NCBI RefSeq assembly: GCF_011602365.1 | Contig: NZ_JAAONZ010000014.1 | Span: 1-64,000 of the forward strand | Source: Pseudomaricurvus hydrocarbonicus | Lineage (GTDB): Bacteria; Pseudomonadota; Gammaproteobacteria; Pseudomonadales; Cellvibrionaceae | Reading direction: 5' to 3' | DNA: 64,000 bases | Part shown: one piece after another, positions 1-8,358 of the stretch | Layout: each line of letters begins with the position of its first letter | Numbering within the stretch: the first letter of the stretch is position 1 | Notes under the pieces: model-generated | What the model saw: only the letters and a program-made list of their open reading frames with translations | Told to the model about the DNA's origin: nothing | The model's database searches: none | Position numbers and translations under genes: made by a program

Positions 1-58
1 CGCCAGCCACCTTGTCGGCCATGTCCTGTAGTTCTTTGTTTTTCATTGTCGATACCAT
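1..58 (-). CDS. 5' end of an unidentified gene (partial)
   Basis: The minus strand opens at an ATG ending at 58 and reads MVSTMKNKELQDMADKVAG before leaving the window. An AGGAG lies about 10 bases upstream of the ATG, which supports a real start. Only 19 residues are visible, so no family can be named. It is co-oriented with the ABC-3C operon and would be the next gene after it. Confidence 0.4.
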   Translation of the reverse strand, partial: MVSTMKNKELQDMADKVAG

Positions 59-120
59 GATTCATTAACTCCTCTAGGGTAATATGAATCACGGGGTTTA
101 CACAGTTAGTGGGACATTCT

Positions 121-174
121 CCCCGCAACACGCGCGAGCTTGCGAGTCGCTGTACTTGCGATTGTTATGTGGGG
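121..174 (-). repeat. GC-rich imperfect hairpin, attC-like
   Basis: CCCC at 121-124 pairs with GGGG at 171-174, AACA pairs with TGTT inside it, and CGCGAG/CTTGCG forms an inner stem with one mismatch around a central loop of about 16 bases. The AAC and GTT simple sites and the two-box stem resemble an integron attC site. The right core on the minus strand (GTTGCGG) does not fit GTTRRRY. It sits 6 bases after the ATPase stop, is far richer in GC than the gene before it, and has no T-run, so it is not an ordinary terminator. Confidence 0.35.
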
Positions 175-179
175 CATTT

Positions 180-1781
180 CTAATCCTGCCTGCTTTTCCA
201 CTTAACCTTAAAGGCAAGCTTTTCTTTATCAAGCTTTATAAACTCGGAAGACTGGATCAAATCTCTAACTTCCTCTCTATATTTTGACACCTCATCAATT
301 GAAATAAATATTTGTTTTTTAAAACCTGAATATATTTCAATTAAGCTCTCTACGGCAGGGATATCTAGATTTTTAAATAACAAGCTGTCGTGAATTATGC
401 ATGGCAAATGTGTTTTTTCTAGAAAAGTCAAATCTAGCGCAATCATATTGGCAAATCCTTTCCCCGTACCTCTATCATCTCCATGACTGAATTTATAATC
501 CGTGCTATCCAATGACAATGTGGGCAGTATTGCTTTGTCGTGATATATTCTTTCGATGTATACCTTCATTCCAGAGTTTAAAGATTGTTCAATTTTACTG
601 ATTGAGCTTTCTATAGCTTTATTAATTTCCTCCTTGATCTGACGTATCTCTTCTTTTACTTTATCTGCTCTACTCCAATACTCATTTTGAGTTATCAGTT
701 CCCTGTTAGAACGATCCAGCTCCATTAGCCTCTCTAGCAAATACACCGATTCCTCTTTCGAATCTACAATCTTCAGCAACTCTTTATCTAACCTTTCAAT
801 ATCTGAATCTGCTGCTGATATACTTTCTAGTATCAGCTTTTTCTCTGCATTTAAGTGATTTTTCAGAATCTTAGTTATACCTTTATGGAATTCTTCAACT
901 CTTTCTAATCTTTCTGAATCTATGTCAGGAAAAAACTCAGTAACCACCTGAAAGCTTTTACTCTTTCTTATCTTGCTACCATTTAAATTAGAATCTATTC
1001 TAGCTAATTGAACACTTAAAGAGTTTCGCTTTTCTAATAACTCATCTTTTTCTTTTTTTAGAGATATGTTTCTATCGTTAATAAGTGATTTAATATCAGT
1101 AACATTCTTCCTTAGCGAATGCTTTATCGCCTCAATCTCGGATGTCATGTGATCAATATAAGCGTTATTTTTCGTATACTGTGTTTTTGTAATCTTTCTT
1201 ACTGCACCAGACCCGAAAGTTCCCTTAATGTCGCTTGATCTCTTAGTTTTTTCCGATTTCTCGCTCTCTAAGTTTGAAATCTTCCAATATTCCCCATATA
1301 TCTTAAGGATTCTCTTTCTGATGCTATCCCAGTTATCTTTTTTTACGATATCCAACGGTCTTTTGTCATCATAGTTGTTTCTTTGATATATCCGAAAGAA
1401 ACCACTCACACACTCACGAAATGAAATGTCTAGCTCATCAGGAAGGTACTTTTCTTTGAGAAAGCTAGTAAAATATTTTAACGTTTTCATCTCTTGATCT
1501 TCAACAAAATACACTGAATCTGGTTTTGAGGTATCTCTTATAAACGAGTGTTTCTTGTCAAATTCAAATTCAATCCCTACCTTGAAATCTCCTACATTCC
1601 TGGTTACATCATCACATTTAACAGGGAAATCATTACCGCCAAACGCGAAATCTATAAGCATGAGCACGGATGACTTACCAATAGAGTTTTGAGCGTCGTC
1701 CGCACCAACAACGGAATTTAAACCTTCCCCAAAGGTTATAGGAGTTTTGACGATTGCTTCACAGCTGATGGATTTAAGCAA
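180..1781 (-). CDS. ABC-3C system ATPase, DUF2326 family
   Basis: A 533-residue ATPase of the SMC/Rad50-like class found in ABC-three-component systems. The N-terminus carries a P-loop of the form NSIGKSS (residues about 32-38) followed by the LMLIDFAFGG segment. The middle (about 210-420) is charged and coiled-coil-like. The C-terminus has the DUF2326-type segment with CIIHDSLLF and FISIDEVSKY, which holds the Walker B/D-loop function. The start overlaps the end of the upstream small ORF by 8 bases, implying translational coupling. Known ABC-3C systems pair such an ATPase with a small middle component and a CTD-bearing effector, and that order is seen here. A role in defence or genome conflict is inferred from the family. 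The gene is AT-rich compared with the core genes. Confidence 0.85.
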   Translation of the reverse strand: MLKSISCEAIVKTPITFGEGLNSVVGADDAQNSIGKSSVLMLIDFAFGGNDFPVKCDDVTRNVGDFKVGIEFEFDKKHSFIRDTSKPDSVYFVEDQEMKTLKYFTSFLKEKYLPDELDISFRECVSGFFRIYQRNNYDDKRPLDIVKKDNWDSIRKRILKIYGEYWKISNLESEKSEKTKRSSDIKGTFGSGAVRKITKTQYTKNNAYIDHMTSEIEAIKHSLRKNVTDIKSLINDRNISLKKEKDELLEKRNSLSVQLARIDSNLNGSKIRKSKSFQVVTEFFPDIDSERLERVEEFHKGITKILKNHLNAEKKLILESISAADSDIERLDKELLKIVDSKEESVYLLERLMELDRSNRELITQNEYWSRADKVKEEIRQIKEEINKAIESSISKIEQSLNSGMKVYIERIYHDKAILPTLSLDSTDYKFSHGDDRGTGKGFANMIALDLTFLEKTHLPCIIHDSLLFKNLDIPAVESLIEIYSGFKKQIFISIDEVSKYREEVRDLIQSSEFIKLDKEKLAFKVKWKSRQD

Positions 1782-1989
1782 GCTGAACTACCCCTTCTTT
1801 AATGTCAATTTTCCCTAACACATAGAGCATATCTAAAGCGTCAATATAAGAAGACAGGTCAGAGAACATTTTTTTATTTGTTTGATATAGTTCCACCAAT
1901 TCAACAGGCGAATCCAATATCCCTAGTAATTGGCAAGCATTGTATAAGCTGCTTTCCTCAATGGAAATTGTTTTACTAGGCACTAACAT
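1774..1989 (-). CDS. ABC-3C middle component (MC6-like)
   Basis: A 71-residue protein starting MLVPSKTISIEES and ending with a segment of the type ALDMLYVLGKIDIKEGVVQL. This size and the closing 'L..LGkI' pattern fit the small wHTH-like middle components (MC6 type) of ABC-three-component systems, which are thought to bridge ATPase and effector. It overlaps the upstream effector ORF by 7 bases and the ATPase by 8, so the three are almost certainly one translationally coupled transcript. The family assignment rests on context and a short motif. Confidence 0.7.
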   Translation of the reverse strand: MLVPSKTISIEESSLYNACQLLGILDSPVELVELYQTNKKMFSDLSSYIDALDMLYVLGKIDIKEGVVQLA

Positions 1990-2752
1990 TCTGAAAAAAC
2001 CTCACAATTCTGTATGAAGTAAGAAACCAATACTTCAGCCTTGTCTCTTTCAGTAATCCCTGTGTTAGTCATAAACCACTTGCATAACTTTTCAAAAATC
2101 TCTTTTTGATCATAATTCTTCATTAATAGAAGTGTGTAATAACTTTTAACTTGAGAATAGATAAATGCTGACTTTGCTTTTTCTTGAAGTTCGAGCGACT
2201 TTAGTGACTCGCGTATAGGAACAAAGAAGTTCAAGACATACTGACTAACCTTCATTTCATTTATTATTCCAAAGGTGGCATCTGTTTTATCGCTTACTTT
2301 AAGAGCATCATAGGATAGCTTAGTGTTTGAGATGGATTTCTCATCCATCTCCCCTATTTTTGATGCAACTATAGATATGTCTCTATGGAGAGTTTGTGTA
2401 TCCCAGGTCGCAGAAAGTTCTTTCGCTTTATTAATATTCTTCTTTATTGCTACTAGCTGCCTGTATTCTTCAGCGGTTTTTTGTGTGTCATAGATCTTGT
2501 GACAATTTTTGCACAAAGCCATAAAATTTGGCTCTGAATCAATGTCATCCGCCAATATTTCTTCATTAACTAAGATTTTTTTTCATGTTCTGTCGCATTT
2601 AAGGGATAAATATGAGCGACATCAAAAACTCTTACAGTTTTTCCAGACCTCTTAACTATCAAATCTCGGCTACACAGCGGGCACGCCCCTTGTACGTCGC
2701 ACAAGAGACTCATCTTAACCGTATCGTTTACATCAGCTCTTTTTGCCTTCAT
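1983..2752 (-). CDS. HNH nuclease/ABC-3C CTD effector, split by a frameshift at A8
   Basis: Two adjacent minus-strand frames together make one protein of about 255 residues. The first (2752 to 2570) carries CPLCSRDL and VFDVAHIYPLNATEHEKK, the cysteine pair and the His of an HNH zinc fold. The second frame supplies NFMALCKNCHKIYD, the Asn, second cysteine pair and final His, followed by a helical C-terminal domain as in ABC-3C effectors. The frames meet at a run of eight A (2576-2583 in plus coordinates). With nine A, or after a -1 slip on A AAA AAA, the ORF is continuous through LVNEEILADDIDSEPNF, which is open in that frame. It may be a true mutation, a homopolymer error, phase variation or programmed slippage. 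Its 3' end overlaps the middle component gene. Confidence 0.75.
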
Positions 2753-2813
2753 TTATTCAAAGCCTTTGATTTAGATGACCCTATAGCATATAACGTCAAA
2801 AACAGCGGCAGCT

Positions 2814-3632
2814 TTAGCTGTCCGACTGATTTTTCTTGTTAGAGGCTTGCTCCTCGTCTTCACTCGAAACATCTACAAGCCCAATTAATGTTTTTCGTAA
2901 TGCTTCTGGCCTGCCAGAATAAATCTGATAGCCTCCAATCATTAGTGACAAGAATACTGCAAATATAGATATCCAAAATGACATTTTTGAATCTGACAAG
3001 TATTCGTTAACTAGTAAATTCTTTTGATGCAGTTCATCAACAAGGTTGTTTATATCATTTTTAATTTTAGGATAAGTGCCTTCAGTTTTAATTCTGATAT
3101 TCTCAAAATAGTCTTTTTGTCCGATTTGGAGTTTGTCGAAGGGATTTATTTCTTCATATTCCTTTATTAGAGGCTCAAGTTTTGGAAGGAGCTCTTTCTC
3201 ATTTTTTATAAACGCCTGAACACGAACATCATCCAAAACAGAAGATAAAGCTATTGTTTTTGGATAATACGATGACTTCGATGAAAGAATAAGTTTAAGC
3301 TCACTTATCGTTGATTGATTTGCGAAGGATTGTTTAATTGCCCTTAAATCACCATTGTTACTAACAATAGTAACAATATCCCTTTGTAAGCTTTCTTTAT
3401 CAATATACCTTCCATCTTCCAGTGATACTGTAACTAAAGAAAAAATTGCTGAAAATAGCCCGGCAGTTAGAGCCGCTAATACCCATGTGTAGCTTCTCTT
3501 TTTTGCCTCTAATCTTTGCAGCATAGCTTTTTGGTAGAGGAGCTCTCTATGTCTAAGTTTTTTAAACTCGCTGTAGCTTCTATTTTTATTCAACAACTCT
3601 TCATTTTCTTCGAATTCTTCTTTCGCTGACAT
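2814..3632 (-). CDS. Two-TM coiled-coil membrane protein of the ABC-3C operon
   Basis: A 272-residue protein with no family I recognise. Residues 1-47 are highly charged. A first membrane segment (about 48-70: WVLAALTAGLFSAIFSLVTV) is followed by a long helical, charged loop of about 150 residues. A second membrane segment lies at about 220-240 (FWISIFAVFLSLMIGGYQIY), and the tail is acidic. Both ends are therefore predicted on the same side of the inner membrane, with the long loop on the other. It is co-oriented with the HNH effector and ends 61 bases before its start, so it is probably the first gene of the operon. A GAGAGA stands before the ATG. It could be a membrane sensor or anchor; this is inference. 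Confidence 0.7.
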   Translation of the reverse strand: MSAKEEFEENEELLNKNRSYSEFKKLRHRELLYQKAMLQRLEAKKRSYTWVLAALTAGLFSAIFSLVTVSLEDGRYIDKESLQRDIVTIVSNNGDLRAIKQSFANQSTISELKLILSSKSSYYPKTIALSSVLDDVRVQAFIKNEKELLPKLEPLIKEYEEINPFDKLQIGQKDYFENIRIKTEGTYPKIKNDINNLVDELHQKNLLVNEYLSDSKMSFWISIFAVFLSLMIGGYQIYSGRPEALRKTLIGLVDVSSEDEEQASNKKNQSDS

Positions 3633-3667
3633 GATATCTCTCGTGATTGCTCTCTAACAGTTTCTTC

Positions 3668-3683
3668 TGCCCAACGTTGGGCA
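3668..3683. repeat. 16-bp perfect palindrome upstream of the ABC-3C operon
   Basis: TGCCCAACGTTGGGCA is a perfect palindrome 36 bases upstream of the membrane-protein start. On the minus strand a TATATT-like -10 (3695-3700) would place the transcription start just before it, so an operator is one reading. Its halves GCCCAAC and GTTGGGC also match the integron core forms RYYYAAC and GTTRRRY. Confidence 0.5.
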
Positions 3684-4293
3684 TATCCCGGAGCAATATA
3701 ACCGGCTCCAGAATCTTAATTTTTATAAAATCAGGGAAATAACAAGGCGAGAGTAAAGATCAGCATCCATGTTAGGCATATCTTCCTGATACATATCATT
3801 TAACATTGCCAAAACAATATCTCTAACCTATTGAAATTACAAGGTATTTTAACGAAGTATTATAGCCTTAAAAATATATGTCCAACGAGTATCCAGATAA
3901 GGTGTGGCTGCAGACATGAACAGTTCAGTTAGACCATGCTCGATATTTCCGCTATCCAAGATTTTCATCTGACAATATTTGACGGAATTGAAGTCATTTG
4001 TATGCGGATTTTATTGCCCGTACACGCTTAATCTTGGCCGTATCTGAATAGGGTTAAATTACCCACATAGGTCATTCGTGAATAACATGAAGCCTCTGCA
4101 TTTTTCGATTCTCTAAATTCTTCCTGCGCCTACACACGAAGTTAATCTGATTCACGATGATCGTGAGTGGCATACCATAGATTCGCTGCGTTCTTCTTGG
4201 ATATGCAGGTCAATGGTTCCTACCAACAGATTGAACTAAATACCCTAAAGCCTACCTAAGACACACACGGGTCAAGATTGGCTACGGATCACT
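3684..4293. other. Non-coding gap between the ABC-3C segment and the core genes
   Basis: About 600 bases with no credible gene. GTTGGGCATATC (3676-3687) recurs as GTTAGGCATATC (3771-3782), an 11/12 direct repeat 95 bases apart; both begin with a GTTRRRY-type core. Otherwise I see only AT-rich sequence grading into normal composition near 4290, which probably marks the edge of the accessory segment. Confidence 0.4.
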
Positions 4294-5106
4294 ATGAACG
4301 TCGGATACAGCAAAGGTTATCGTTTGACTCAGTCGGCTTTATGGGTCGTCTTATGGGTTGCGATGGCAATGATCTTAACGACGCCAGCGGCTGTTGCTCA
4401 ACAGTTGAAGAGCCCGGTTGAAATCATCACCGGGGAGCCAACACACCAAGTCTTTGACAGCGGTCGCGCCCAAGTCACCTTACTGGAACTTTTCAGCTCA
4501 CAGGGCTGCAGCAGTTGCCCACCGGCGGAACGCTGGATATCTCAACTGAAAACCGATGATCGCCTTTGGTCTCACGTGGTGCCGGTGGTGTTTCATGTGG
4601 ACTATTGGGATTATCTGGGTTGGCCTGACCCCTACGCTTCACTTCAGCATTCTCAGCGTCAGCGTCTGTACCAAATACACGGCCGCAGCAACGCGGTCTA
4701 CACTCCGGGTTTTATGCTCTCGGGTAAGGAGTGGACGGGCTGGTTTCAGAACCCGGCATTGCCAGAGTTGCCGTCCGGCTCACCGGGCCAGCTGATCGTC
4801 AAACGGGACGGTCGAAACCTGGAAGCGCGTTTTACCAGTGATGGGGATTACCGGGCTTTGGTGCTGAATGTCGCCGTGCTGGGCTGTGATCTGGTGACCG
4901 AGATTAAAAAGGGCGAAAATTCCGGTCTGCTTATGGATCAGGATTTTGTGGTGTTGAGCCATCAGACCTACAAGTCCAGCGATGGAAGCTGGGATGTACA
5001 CCTGCCAAAAACGAGTGTTGAGGGAACCCGGGCGGTGGCGTTTTGGGTCAGTGAAGCAATGGACCCTGTACCCATTCAGGCGACGGGCGGTTGGTTGCCG
5101 CCCTGA
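4294..5106 (+). CDS. DUF1223 thioredoxin-fold secreted protein
   Basis: A 270-residue protein with an N-terminal signal sequence (hydrophobic residues about 13-35, ending TTPAAVAQQ), so it is probably periplasmic. The mature part has the DUF1223 hallmarks: VTLLELFSSQGCSSCPPAE, a thioredoxin-like motif with cysteines in CSSCPP, then VVFHVDYWDYLGWPDPYAS and YTPGFMLSGKEW. The family is widespread in proteobacteria and its substrate is unknown; a redox role is inferred from the fold. It stands alone, convergent with the deacetylase gene, which ends 68 bases beyond its stop. Confidence 0.85.
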   Translation: MNVGYSKGYRLTQSALWVVLWVAMAMILTTPAAVAQQLKSPVEIITGEPTHQVFDSGRAQVTLLELFSSQGCSSCPPAERWISQLKTDDRLWSHVVPVVFHVDYWDYLGWPDPYASLQHSQRQRLYQIHGRSNAVYTPGFMLSGKEWTGWFQNPALPELPSGSPGQLIVKRDGRNLEARFTSDGDYRALVLNVAVLGCDLVTEIKKGENSGLLMDQDFVVLSHQTYKSSDGSWDVHLPKTSVEGTRAVAFWVSEAMDPVPIQATGGWLPP

Positions 5107-5173
5107 TGCCAGCGCCAGCGGCGGTGGGCTTCACCGTCTGTGTTACCTGCCTTGCTTCAGTTTCAATTTCAGT

Positions 5174-6100
5174 TCAGGCCGGTTGAAACACGCCAAACGC
5201 CTCTTCAATGACCATGGCATGGCGCCGCGTCAACGCGTGACGATCGTCGTCATAGCCGCCTCCGATCACGGTGGCAACCGGCAGTCCTTTTTCGCGGCAC
5301 AGTTCCAGAATCATCCGCTCGCGAGCCCGCAATCCGCCCAGACTGATGTTGAGCAGGCCCAGTGGGTCGCCTGCATAGACATCGACACCGGCATCATACA
5401 GCACCAGCGCAGGACGTGAGCGATCAACGGCGGTCAGAAAGGCTTTCCTGACGATGGCCAGGTATTCGTCGTCAGCCGTCCCTTTTGCGACTTCAACGTC
5501 CATATCACTGTGGGCTTTTTTCGCCGGAAAGTTCTTGTCGCAGTGCACCGAACAGGTGAAGACTTTGGGCTCATGCTGCAATATGTTGGCGGTGCCGTCA
5601 CCCTGGTGAACGTCACAGTCAAAAATCAACACAGAGGCGGGCGCCAGCTGTGTTTTGCGTCCACTGTGGAGCAACCCCAGGGCGGCAATGGCCAGGTCGT
5701 TGAGAATGCAGAAGCCGGACGCTGCATCCCGGTGTGCGTGATGGGTTCCCCCGGCCAAGTGGCAGGCCACACCATGCTGCAAGGCCAGATTGGCGGTGAG
5801 AAAAGTGCCGTTGGGGGCGATCAGGGTTCGCTTCATTAACGCCGGTGACCAGGGCAGCCCCATACGACGCACTTCCTGCGGGGACTGGCGGTTGTGAATA
5901 AAGCGATCCAGATAGTCCGGGTCGTGGGCCAGCTGCAGCAACTCCTTCTTGGCCTTGCCCGGTCGCAGCGTGTTGTCTTTGGTGGCTAATCCTTTTTCCT
6001 GTAAATATTGGTGCAGCAGTCGAAACTTCTCCATGGGAAAACGGTGTTTTGCCGGGAAGTCGAAACTGTAATCCGGGTGTGTCACAAGGTGCAGTGTCAT
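5174..6100 (-). CDS. Histone deacetylase-family amidohydrolase
   Basis: A 308-residue class II/IV-type deacetylase fold. The active site is visible: LAGGTHHAH carries the charge-relay histidines, FDCDVHQGDG the zinc-binding Asp and His, and YDAGVDVYAGDPLG the second zinc Asp. GGGYD near the C-terminus closes the pocket. Bacterial members remove acyl groups from small amides or proteins; the substrate here is unknown. It is followed upstream by the sulfite-exporter-like gene with 30 bases between them, so the two probably form an operon transcribed leftwards. All key residues are present, so it should be active. Confidence 0.88.
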   Translation of the reverse strand: MTLHLVTHPDYSFDFPAKHRFPMEKFRLLHQYLQEKGLATKDNTLRPGKAKKELLQLAHDPDYLDRFIHNRQSPQEVRRMGLPWSPALMKRTLIAPNGTFLTANLALQHGVACHLAGGTHHAHRDAASGFCILNDLAIAALGLLHSGRKTQLAPASVLIFDCDVHQGDGTANILQHEPKVFTCSVHCDKNFPAKKAHSDMDVEVAKGTADDEYLAIVRKAFLTAVDRSRPALVLYDAGVDVYAGDPLGLLNISLGGLRARERMILELCREKGLPVATVIGGGYDDDRHALTRRHAMVIEEAFGVFQPA

Positions 6101-6130
6101 GATCGGGTTCTCTGATGTCGTGCCCTGAAG

Positions 6131-6976
6131 TTACCCCAGGCCCTGGCTGATGCCCTGGTACAAACCCACGCAGCTGATGATAAACAGCGTCGTGCCCAAT
6201 ACCCGAAAAAATACCGGAGTTTCGGCCGCCAGCATGCGCTGGTGAGCGCGCAATCCCAGCACGTGGCCAATGGCGGCGCAGGGCAGTAACCACAGGTGCT
6301 GAATCAGCTGTAAATCGATGCCGGCGTAAATGAAAGCCGCTAATTTAATGCCCACGAGAATCAACCAGAGGGCAAACAGTGTATCGCGAAGTTGATGTTT
6401 GGCAATGTGGTTGGCAAAGACGGCAATGACCAGGGGGGCACCTATCAGTGATGTGCCGCTGATGTATGCCCCCAGGACCAGAAATACAATATCCAGCCAC
6501 CTGCTGTTGCTTTTAAAGGGTTTGTTGAAAATGTAGGTGAGTGAATACAGCCCGACAATTGTGAAAATGATGGCGCTCATGAGGGTGTTGGGGAGCACAA
6601 TCAGGCCGAAGACTCCGACCAGTTTGGGGATGATCATAACCATCAGGGCGTATTTCAGGTAACCCCAGGCGATTGTGCCGTTGTGACTGCTGTCCTCGGA
6701 GCCTGCCTGACCAGAGTCGTGCGTGCCGGATCCAGTTAGGGGAGCCGGCTTGGTTTTTTTCCGCAACTGACGGTTGTTTTGCCAGACGGTCAGTGACGCA
6801 AAAACCAGCAGATGTACTGCAATGATGGGCAGGTAAACCAATGGCCGGTTATCCACCATCAGCAGAAAGGGCAGGGATAGCACGGCACCGCCAAATCCCA
6901 AGCCTGAGCGGACAAAGCCACTCCAGATGAAAATAAGCCCGATTAATATTAATTGAAAAAGAGACAGTTCACTCAT
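6131..6976 (-). CDS. TauE/SafE-family sulfite exporter-like permease
   Basis: A 281-residue polytopic inner-membrane protein with about eight hydrophobic segments. The N-terminal LIFIWSGFVRSGLGFGGAVLSLPFL resembles the conserved TauE/SafE glycine-rich helix, and the second half repeats the pattern (FLVLGAYISGTSLIGAPLVIAVF). A hydrophilic loop of about 35 residues rich in Ser, Gly and Asp (residues 75-105) separates the halves. Members export sulfite or organosulfonates, but the substrate cannot be read from sequence. It lies 30 bases upstream of the deacetylase gene and is likely co-transcribed with it. Confidence 0.85.
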   Translation of the reverse strand: MSELSLFQLILIGLIFIWSGFVRSGLGFGGAVLSLPFLLMVDNRPLVYLPIIAVHLLVFASLTVWQNNRQLRKKTKPAPLTGSGTHDSGQAGSEDSSHNGTIAWGYLKYALMVMIIPKLVGVFGLIVLPNTLMSAIIFTIVGLYSLTYIFNKPFKSNSRWLDIVFLVLGAYISGTSLIGAPLVIAVFANHIAKHQLRDTLFALWLILVGIKLAAFIYAGIDLQLIQHLWLLPCAAIGHVLGLRAHQRMLAAETPVFFRVLGTTLFIISCVGLYQGISQGLG

Positions 6977-7168
6977 ACAGGCTCACACACGGGGTTGTAA
7001 TTCGGTTAGGGACGATCGGGTTAACCCCTCGATCGTTTTAACATTCGGATGACGGATAAGGCCGTCGGTGGAAATTGACGTATAAAGTTTTCAGCTGACG
7101 GGTGAAGGTCGCCCGGGTAAGCTCCTCGTGGCCGGTTTATGGGCGGACGACAACCTCAAACATAAAGT

Positions 7169-8098
7169 TTACGTCAAGGCCTCTATTCGGACACTGGCAC
7201 GGTGGGTTTCGCCTGCGGCCAATCGAAGGGCATTGTCTGCGGTATTGCCACGCTCGACACAGACAAACCCTTGGTGATTGCCTTCGCCCACATCGGCCAT
7301 GCCGGCCGCGAGTTGGGGGCCCGGATTCCAGATAATGGCACTGCTGCAATCGTGGCCGGAAACCCGGAGGTGTTGAGTCTCGGTGATCAGATCCTGGTGC
7401 TTGGAGGTGGACACAAAAATACGATCCACTTCCCGGCCAAAAGTGATGTCGCCGGTTTGGGTGAAACGTGATTGTTGCCGGGTGTTGTCGAGGTATTCAC
7501 AGCCGTCCAGCCCAGCGACACGTGCGGTAGCCAGGTTGTTGACAGGATGGTAACTGTGCAGCGCCCAGCTTAACGGTAGAGGGTGTGTTCCGTCATTGCT
7601 CACGACCAGTTGCAGATCAATGCGCTTGCTCAAGGTCATGGTCAATTCCGCGGTAAATTCGCCGGCAAACTGAGCTGGGTGTGATGTCCCGACCTGGAAA
7701 CGCCAGGTGAGCTGGGTGGCACCGTCATCAAGGGCGTGAGCACGGGTTAACTGCCAAAGACTGTTCCTTGCAAAACCATGTTGGGGTTTTGAGGGATCGG
7801 TGGTGTGTGGGCCAAACCAGGGCAAACACACAGGGACTCCGCCGCGTATGGCTTTGCCGGTTTTGAAGATGGCTTGCGGGCTGAGCCACAGTAACGGCGT
7901 GCCATCAGCTTGCTCAAAGGTCAGTAACTGTGCCCCTTGAGGGGTGATGGTGGCTGTACAGTAGGGGTTTTTCACCGCAATGACCGCTAGAGAATCTTCA
8001 TGATTCCGGTCTGGGAAGGCGTTATGGCTGTCGGTGAGAGTCAGGTGTGGGCAGTTTTCAACTGTTGCTGCAGTGGCGATGCCGGTTGTGTGCGTCAT
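7169..8098 (-). CDS. D-hexose-6-phosphate mutarotase
   Basis: A 309-residue YeaD-type aldose-1-epimerase. It shows GAQLLTFEQADGTPLLWLSPQA, then RGGVPVCLPWFGPH, HGFARNSLWQL with the conserved His, and LSWALHSYHPVNN with the second conserved His. A late IIWNPGP segment and the C-terminal VCVERG are also typical. Cytosolic members interconvert the anomers of glucose-6-phosphate or related hexose phosphates. AAGGA precedes the ATG on the minus strand. The first 30 residues are not conserved in the family and could be a variable extension or an upstream false start. It stands alone. Confidence 0.88.
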   Translation of the reverse strand: MTHTTGIATAATVENCPHLTLTDSHNAFPDRNHEDSLAVIAVKNPYCTATITPQGAQLLTFEQADGTPLLWLSPQAIFKTGKAIRGGVPVCLPWFGPHTTDPSKPQHGFARNSLWQLTRAHALDDGATQLTWRFQVGTSHPAQFAGEFTAELTMTLSKRIDLQLVVSNDGTHPLPLSWALHSYHPVNNLATARVAGLDGCEYLDNTRQQSRFTQTGDITFGREVDRIFVSTSKHQDLITETQHLRVSGHDCSSAIIWNPGPQLAAGMADVGEGNHQGFVCVERGNTADNALRLAAGETHRASVRIEALT

Positions 8099-8317
8099 AG
8101 TCCATCCTTAAGTCAGGAAGGGATTTTAACAGCCGAGGTCAATTTTCGGGAGTCTAAAATGGATTCCGGCGAATACAGAATGACGACAGGGGCAGGGGGG
8201 TGGGAAATTCAGCGGGGCCTAGCGGGACTTGATGGTGGGCAGGGGGTTCATTTTATGGGGATGGGCTGCATACAAAACAGAATTCGATGGGGGGGGATGA
8301 GCCCTTATGAGCCCATA

Positions 8318-8351
<34 letters not shown>

Positions 8352-8358
8352 GCGTGCT

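Noticed and set aside
5434-6293. Overlapping ORFs in other frames of the deacetylase and permease genes
   Set aside because: They are out-of-frame readings of well-supported genes with no ribosome sites.
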